NCBI GenBank assembly: GCA_964517975.1
Contig: CAZFDM010000186.1
Span: 1 to 14,057 of the forward strand
Length of the DNA stretch: 14,057 nucleotides
From: JBBIRM01 sp964517975
GTDB taxonomy: Bacteria; Desulfobacterota; BSN033; UBA1163
Direction: 5' to 3'
Notes under the pieces: generated by a model
The model's input: the letters and a program-made list of their open reading frames with translations, nothing else
Told to the model about the DNA's origin: nothing
The model's database searches: none
Program-made: the position numbers and the translations under genes
Part shown: positions 12,581 to 14,057 of the stretch, piece after piece
Layout: each line of letters begins with the position of its first letter
Position numbering within the stretch: the stretch's first letter is position 1

Positions 12581-13912
12581 TCATAAAATTGAAAAATACT
12601 GTTCTAATTCGTAATCGGTAACCCGAGCCCTATAACGTTCCCACTCTACCTTCTTATTTTCAATAAATTGATGAAAGACATGATCCCCTAAGGTGCGCCT
12701 CACCAGGTCACTCTTTTCAGTAATCTTAATAGCCTCATATAGGTCTTCTGGAAGGGATTCGATCCCATACGTTTTTCGTTCTTCGTCGGTCATCTCATAG
12801 ACATTTCGTTCGATCGGGTCTTTTAGGGGATATTTCTTCTCAATCCCCTCGAGACCTGCAGCAAGCATCACTGCAAATGCCAGATAGGGATTACAGGCTG
12901 GATCAGGAGACCGATACTCTATCCTTGTCGATAACTCCTTTCCAGGTTTATAGACAGGGATTCGAATCAGATCAGACCGATTCCGCTGGGCCCAGGAGAT
13001 ATAGACAGGAGCCTCATAACCGGGGACTAAACGTTTATAGGAGTTAACCCACTGATTGGTAATCAACGTGATCTCCCTTGCATGTTTCATCAGGCCTGCA
13101 ATATAGTGCTTCGCTATGCTCGAAAGATGATATTTATCTTTTGGATCAAAGAAAGCATTTTTCTTTCCCCTGAAGAGAGATTGATGGGTATGCATCCCGC
13201 TTCCATTGACCCCGAATATGGGTTTGGGCATAAAACTGGCATAGACTCCGTTTTTAAGAGCAACCTCTTTGACCACCAATCGATAAAGCATGGTGCTATC
13301 GGCCATGGTTAAGGCATCTGTGTATTTGAGGTCTATCTCATGCTGACTTGGGGCGACTTCATGATGAGAATATTCAACAGGAATCCCCAACTCTTCTAAG
13401 ACAACCGCTGTTTGTTTCCTTAGGTCACTCGCCACATCAAGAGGAGTTAAATCGAAGTATCCCCCTGAATCGAGGGGCTCAGGTCTTCCAGTCGATTTTT
13501 GAAAATAAAAATACTCAAGTTCTGGCCCTACATAGAAGGTAAACCCCATCCTGCTTGCCCGCTCTAAATTCTTTTTCAATACCCAGCGAGGGTCTCCCTG
13601 ATGTGGCCTTCCATCTGGTTCTAAGATATCGCAAAACATTCCAGCAATAATATAATCATTTGTCTTCCATGGAAGGATTCGAAAGGTGGTGGGATCGGGC
13701 ATGGCGACCATATCACTCTCATCGATTCTGACAAAGCCAAGAATGGATGAACCATCAAACCCCATCCCATCCTCCAGGGCTCCCTCCAGTTCACGAACAG
13801 TGATGGCAAAACTCTTTAAGAACCCTAAAATATCTGTAAACCAAAGTCTGATAAACCTCACCTGCTTTTCTTTTGCAATTCGAAGAATATCTTTCTTATT
13901 AAAACTGGCCAT
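12581..13912 (-). CDS. glnA: Glutamine synthetase, type I (GSI-alpha-like)
   Basis: Makes glutamine from glutamate, ammonia and ATP as a cytosolic dodecamer. The 443 residues match GSI-alpha enzymes (about 440-445), shorter than adenylylated GSI-beta (about 470). Motifs: FTDILGFLKSFAI (25-37), GMGFDGSSILGFVRIDESDM (49-68), the active-site GPELEYFYFQ, HHEVAPSQHEIDLKY, the ATP-site NGSGMHTHQSLF and IEYRSPDPACNPYLAF. Arg62 falls exactly where Bacillus GS has its feedback Arg62, and Glu423 (VEWERYR) where it has Glu424, so direct glutamine inhibition is likely. The NLYDLP adenylylation site is not seen. The start ATG 13912 has AGGAGG 6 nt upstream (13919-13924). A dyad-covered promoter lies 30-60 nt upstream. 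Confidence 0.97.
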   Translation of the reverse strand: MASFNKKDILRIAKEKQVRFIRLWFTDILGFLKSFAITVRELEGALEDGMGFDGSSILGFVRIDESDMVAMPDPTTFRILPWKTNDYIIAGMFCDILEPDGRPHQGDPRWVLKKNLERASRMGFTFYVGPELEYFYFQKSTGRPEPLDSGGYFDLTPLDVASDLRKQTAVVLEELGIPVEYSHHEVAPSQHEIDLKYTDALTMADSTMLYRLVVKEVALKNGVYASFMPKPIFGVNGSGMHTHQSLFRGKKNAFFDPKDKYHLSSIAKHYIAGLMKHAREITLITNQWVNSYKRLVPGYEAPVYISWAQRNRSDLIRIPVYKPGKELSTRIEYRSPDPACNPYLAFAVMLAAGLEGIEKKYPLKDPIERNVYEMTDEERKTYGIESLPEDLYEAIKITEKSDLVRRTLGDHVFHQFIENKKVEWERYRARVTDYELEQYFSIL

Positions 13913-13941
13913 GGGGAGCCTCCTGTTCTTAGAAATTTACT

Positions 13942-13975
13942 ATTATGTTTATCATAATCCCCTCTCTAAGGTCAA
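13942..13975 (-). promoter_or_regulatory. putative glnA promoter with an overlapping dyad
   Basis: On the minus strand TTGACC (13970-13975), 16 nt, then GATAAA (13948-13953) resembles a sigma70 promoter. A dyad ATTATG-N5-CATAAT (13942-13958) covers the -10, so a repressor could block it. No sigma54 GG-N10-GC element was found in the available upstream 145 nt. An isolated perfect AAGGAGGTGA lies further up at 14031-14040. Confidence 0.35.
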
Positions 13976-14057
13976 CCTCAGAATAAATAATGTAAACCAT
14001 TCATCCGAAGGGTTCAAAAATTATTTTCAGTCACCTCCTTCTTAATAAGAGGTTTCA

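Overview
The window has two halves of very different character. The right part (about 5.6-14.0 kb) is a tidy, co-oriented minus-strand run of housekeeping genes: glnA, a LUD-domain gene, purH, purD, an MFS exporter, rph, rdgB, then a tRNA-Pro(TGG) with an encoded CCA. The left part (1 to about 5.3 kb) is a decayed accessory region: remnants of a type I restriction-modification locus, a REP-associated tyrosine transposase, a HEPN/MNT toxin-antitoxin pair split by an IS630-family element, and two unrecognised genes. This pattern, and the abundance of small dispersed repeats, suggests a bacterium of moderate to low GC, possibly an anaerobic Desulfobacterota/deltaproteobacterial-type genome. The taxonomic guess is weak because no rRNA or lineage marker is present.

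Left region. A sigma70-like promoter (183-210) precedes hsdR, which survives only as its N-terminal ~40 codons joined out of frame to its C-terminal ~38 codons. A RAYT gene (590-1090, upstream nonsense codon at 581) carries a perfect 28-bp palindrome inside its own coding sequence. A HEPN gene follows, inactivated twice: by a stop at the Arg of its RYPDD motif and by a complete 1,171-bp IS630-type element (1491-2661) flanked by TA duplications. The transposase reads through a likely -1 frameshift at an A8 run. The HEPN 3' end resumes after the IS and overlaps the intact MNT nucleotidyltransferase by 28 nt. hsdM comes next, again only N- and C-terminal ends, with another copy of the palindrome inserted in frame. 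Unknown genes of 118 and 238 codons complete the region.

Boundary. The tRNA-Pro 3' end faces the variable region, the usual geometry for islands integrated at tRNA genes. Beside it is a second, broken tRNA-Pro copy (5426-5551) with about 62 extra GC-rich nucleotides, foldable into hairpins, in the variable/T-arm position.

Right region. PurD and PurH catalyse purine steps. GlnA supplies glutamine and looks like the feedback-regulated GSI-alpha type. Rph and RdgB serve RNA 3'-end processing and nucleotide-pool cleaning and are separated by only 13 nt. Intergenic spacers contain non-coding repeats: two degenerate families with a 7-bp period, a 72-bp MITE-like inverted repeat, and a C-rich/G-rich hairpin. 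One heptad block has been captured as the C-terminal tail of RdgB.

The most unusual signals are the in-frame palindromes read in different frames in two genes, the interrupted tRNA-Pro copy, and the heptad-periodic repeats at gene 3' ends.
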